A stretch of 64,000 nt of DNA, taken from contig OY969923.1 of assembly GCA_963704615.1 (NCBI GenBank), positions 1,798,001-1,862,000 of the forward strand. The letters are read 5' to 3'. The notes beneath the pieces were generated by a model that saw nothing but the letters and a program-made list of their open reading frames with translations, was not told the DNA's origin and searched no databases. A program made the position numbers and the translations under genes. Positions 62,098-64,000 of the stretch are shown one piece after another; position 1 is the first letter of the stretch, and each line of letters opens with the position of its first letter. The stretch is from Bog-756 sp963704615. GTDB lineage: Bacteria > Actinomycetota > Acidimicrobiia > Acidimicrobiales > RAAP-2.

Positions 62098-63123
62098 TCA
62101 GTGTCGGGTGGTCCCTGGCTGGGGTCCCTCGGGAACCAGCATCTCGATGAGGGTCGGGGAGGTCCCTGAGGTGTCGACCCGGTCCATATACAGCTGTCGC
62201 TGGCCTTCGGTCGAGCCAACGGGACCGGACCACGCGGCGAAGGCCATCATCACCTGCCCACTGGCTGTGGTGAAGAAGGTGGGGCCTCCGGGCCCTTCGA
62301 GATGGCTCAAGGTGCTCACCTCCTGGCCGGTGGGGGCATTGACGCAAGGTCCCAAGGGACTGTCGCAGCCCACCTCGCCGATGGCGTAGGAGGAGGTCGA
62401 CCAGCGATTGCCACTGAAGTAGAGGAACAGGCCGCCGGTGGTCTGAAGCATGGCCGGACCCTCGACCACGCCGTCCTCCCAGGGCGATGTGGCCGACAGC
62501 AGCAGCGAGCTGGTTCCCACCGGCGCGTCATTGGCCGCGTCCAGCTGCTGAGACCAGAGCTGCTGGGGTCTCCCACCAGCCCCGTCGCTCTTCCAGATGA
62601 GGTAATCCGATCCTCCGTCGGCGAACACATAGGGATCGATGGATCCGCCGAGCGAGCTCTGGCACAGGAACGGTTGCTGGGACGGGTCGATGAATGGCCC
62701 TCCGGGGGTGGATGAGGTGGCCCGGCCGATGCATTGCAGGCCCGATGCGCGATCTCGCGCCGCGTAGAACATCTCGTAACCGCCGCTCGGATCACTGGCA
62801 ACCGCCGGGGCCCAGGTGTATCCGGCGACGGCCCATTCGGGCAGCACCGGCAGGGCGTCGACGGGCCGCGTCCAGTGGAGAAGGTCAGTGGACACGATCA
62901 TCTGGATGTTGGCCCCACCGGACTGGGTGGAGTAGGCGAACGTACGCCCATCCGCCACCAGGATGCTCGGATCAGGGAAGTCTCCCGCGTAGACCGGTCC
63001 GGGGACCAGGGCCGCCGCGGGCTCGGCCCGCCCTGGCTGGGTCGCGGCTGCGGTCGCCGCCTCGGCCCCGACGGACAGGACCAACACCACACCGACCACC
63101 GCGAACCACCACCTCGCCGTCAT
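62098..63123 (-). CDS. Secreted GH43-like glycoside hydrolase
   Basis: The 341-residue protein has an N-terminal signal peptide (WFAVVGVVLVLSVGAEAATAA) and a five-bladed beta-propeller of the GH43 type, with the usual acidic triad: Asp in GDFPDPSIL, Asp in GSIDPYVF and Glu in GVVEGPAML. GH43 enzymes cut arabinan, xylan side chains or related sugars. The substrate is unknown and no sugar transporter is near. Confidence 0.85.
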   Translation of the reverse strand: MTARWWFAVVGVVLVLSVGAEAATAAATQPGRAEPAAALVPGPVYAGDFPDPSILVADGRTFAYSTQSGGANIQMIVSTDLLHWTRPVDALPVLPEWAVAGYTWAPAVASDPSGGYEMFYAARDRASGLQCIGRATSSTPGGPFIDPSQQPFLCQSSLGGSIDPYVFADGGSDYLIWKSDGAGGRPQQLWSQQLDAANDAPVGTSSLLLSATSPWEDGVVEGPAMLQTTGGLFLYFSGNRWSTSSYAIGEVGCDSPLGPCVNAPTGQEVSTLSHLEGPGGPTFFTTASGQVMMAFAAWSGPVGSTEGQRQLYMDRVDTSGTSPTLIEMLVPEGPQPGTTRH

Positions 63124-63402
63124 GGCGCCACTCTGGTGGACGCGCCTTGAGATCGGCTGTGCGGGAGGACGAACTCGAGGCCCCAATTGTGGGTTGGAGG
63201 CCACCGACCCGACGGCCGTATCCCTCTCACCTGGGAGTATGTGCCCATTATTCTTCTCAGGAACTTCACAGGTGACTGTTTCCTGGCGTCAATGTTGAGT
63301 CGATTGGATAGGGACGCCAATTCGGGCGACCCTGAGAGGCGCGCCGTCCGAGGGACGGTGCGCCGGCAGCAGCCCGGTGAGACGAGACGAAGCGAGGCGT
63401 GT

Positions 63403-64000
63403 GTGGCAGCTGAACGCAGAAAGTGGTTCACGAAAAGGCGGACCACTGTCGGCGCCGTTGTCGTCATCCTTGCCGCCGCCGGGGTGGGGACGTGGCTGGC
63501 GACGAGCAGTTCGAGTGCCGCGCCCCTGATCTCGACGACCACCACGGTCCAGACCGTGTCGACAGGAACGATCACCAAGACGGTCTCGTCGACCGGCACC
63601 ATAGAGCCGGCCAACCAGGCCAATCTCGACTTCGGAGTGTCCGGGCGGGTCAACGGCGTCGACGTCGCCGTCGGACAAGTGGTGACGGCGGGACAGACTC
63701 TGGCCACGGTGGACGACACGTCGTTGACCGCGTCGCTGGCCCAGGCCCAGGCCGGCCTGGCCAATGACCAGGCTCAGTTGGCCTCCGACCAGGCCGCCAG
63801 CGCTTCGGCGGCCCAGATCGCGTCCGACCAGGCCAGCATCGCCTCGGCCCAGACATCGGTCACCAGCGCGCAGACCTCGTTGTCCGATGCCGCCCTGGTC
63901 TCGACCATCGCCGGCACGGTGGCCGCCGTCAATCTCACCGTAGGCCAACAGGTGACCGGCTCGGGCTCGACCGGCTCGAGCTCATCCGACTCGTCCTCCT
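63403..64000 (+). CDS. HlyD/MacA-type membrane fusion (periplasmic adaptor) protein, truncated by window end
   Basis: A frame starting at GTG 63403, with GAGG upstream, stays open to the end of the window (199 codons). It has one membrane helix (GAVVVILAAAGVGTWLA), STGTIEPANQANLDFGVSGRV (first half of a lipoyl-like domain), a coiled-coil hairpin rich in Gln, Ala and Ser (about residues 115-160: QAQLASDQAASAS...) and STIAGTVAAVNLTVGQQVTG (second lipoyl half). It would link an inner-membrane ABC or RND pump to the outside. The pump gene is expected beyond the window. Confidence 0.82.
   Translation, partial: MAAERRKWFTKRRTTVGAVVVILAAAGVGTWLATSSSSAAPLISTTTTVQTVSTGTITKTVSSTGTIEPANQANLDFGVSGRVNGVDVAVGQVVTAGQTLATVDDTSLTASLAQAQAGLANDQAQLASDQAASASAAQIASDQASIASAQTSVTSAQTSLSDAALVSTIAGTVAAVNLTVGQQVTGSGSTGSSSSDSSS

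Overview
The window is 64 kb of high-GC DNA, densely coded on both strands. It looks like a chromosomal segment of an actinobacterium, most likely of the class Acidimicrobiia. Supporting signs are frequent GTG and TTG starts, an F420-type luciferase-like oxidoreductase, lipid-oxidation genes (thiolases, acyl-CoA dehydrogenase, SCP-2, DUF35), a SigB/F-type partner-switching module and a 42-residue repeat (YWLVGSDGG...AYGDA) that I associate with Acidimicrobiales secreted proteins. The class assignment is inference. I saw no rRNA, convincing tRNA, prophage, insertion sequence or CRISPR array.

Layout. 0-8 kb: end of a VOC protein, a type I glutamine synthetase, a DUF427 protein, a membrane protein, an MFS exporter with its TetR regulator and a TANGO2/NRDE-like protein. 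8-17 kb: a ThDP enzyme, an overlapping SCP-2 / debranching-enzyme-like / SnoaL operon, a hydrolase, a thiolase and a D-aminoacylase-like amidohydrolase. 17-29 kb: a small ESFPASDPP protein, three 22-bp tandem repeats, a second VOC protein, membrane proteins and lipoproteins, an orphan ABC binding protein, an LLM oxidoreductase, a phosphofructokinase with pyrophosphate-type residues, a PhnZ/MIOX-like HD protein and a DMT transporter. 28-39 kb: SDRs, an acyl-CoA dehydrogenase, a beta-lactamase-fold hydrolase, a PfpI/GlxA pair, an Ltp-type thiolase with its DUF35 partner and a fatty acid desaturase.

39.3-46 kb is the most distinctive region. A cobalamin riboswitch precedes five overlapping genes. 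They encode a secreted alpha/alpha-barrel protein carrying six nearly identical 42-residue repeats, a membrane-anchored DUF4430-like protein, and the T, A-A and S parts of an ECF transporter. I read this as a vitamin B12 capture-and-import system whose secreted parts resemble the two domains of animal transcobalamin and intrinsic factor, split over two genes.

46-56 kb holds stress and repair genes: a STAS protein and HATPase pair, an AlkB-family dioxygenase behind a perfect LexA-type box, an encapsulated-ferritin cargo protein with its targeting peptide but no shell gene nearby, a split LigD, and an rsbV-rsbW-sigma operon in which rsbV is out of frame by exactly one extra GC dinucleotide. The window ends with a signal peptidase, a histone-deacetylase-family enzyme, a CPA2 antiporter, a DsbA-like protein, a LysR/MFS divergent pair, aldo-keto reductases, a GH43-like enzyme and a truncated HlyD-type adaptor.
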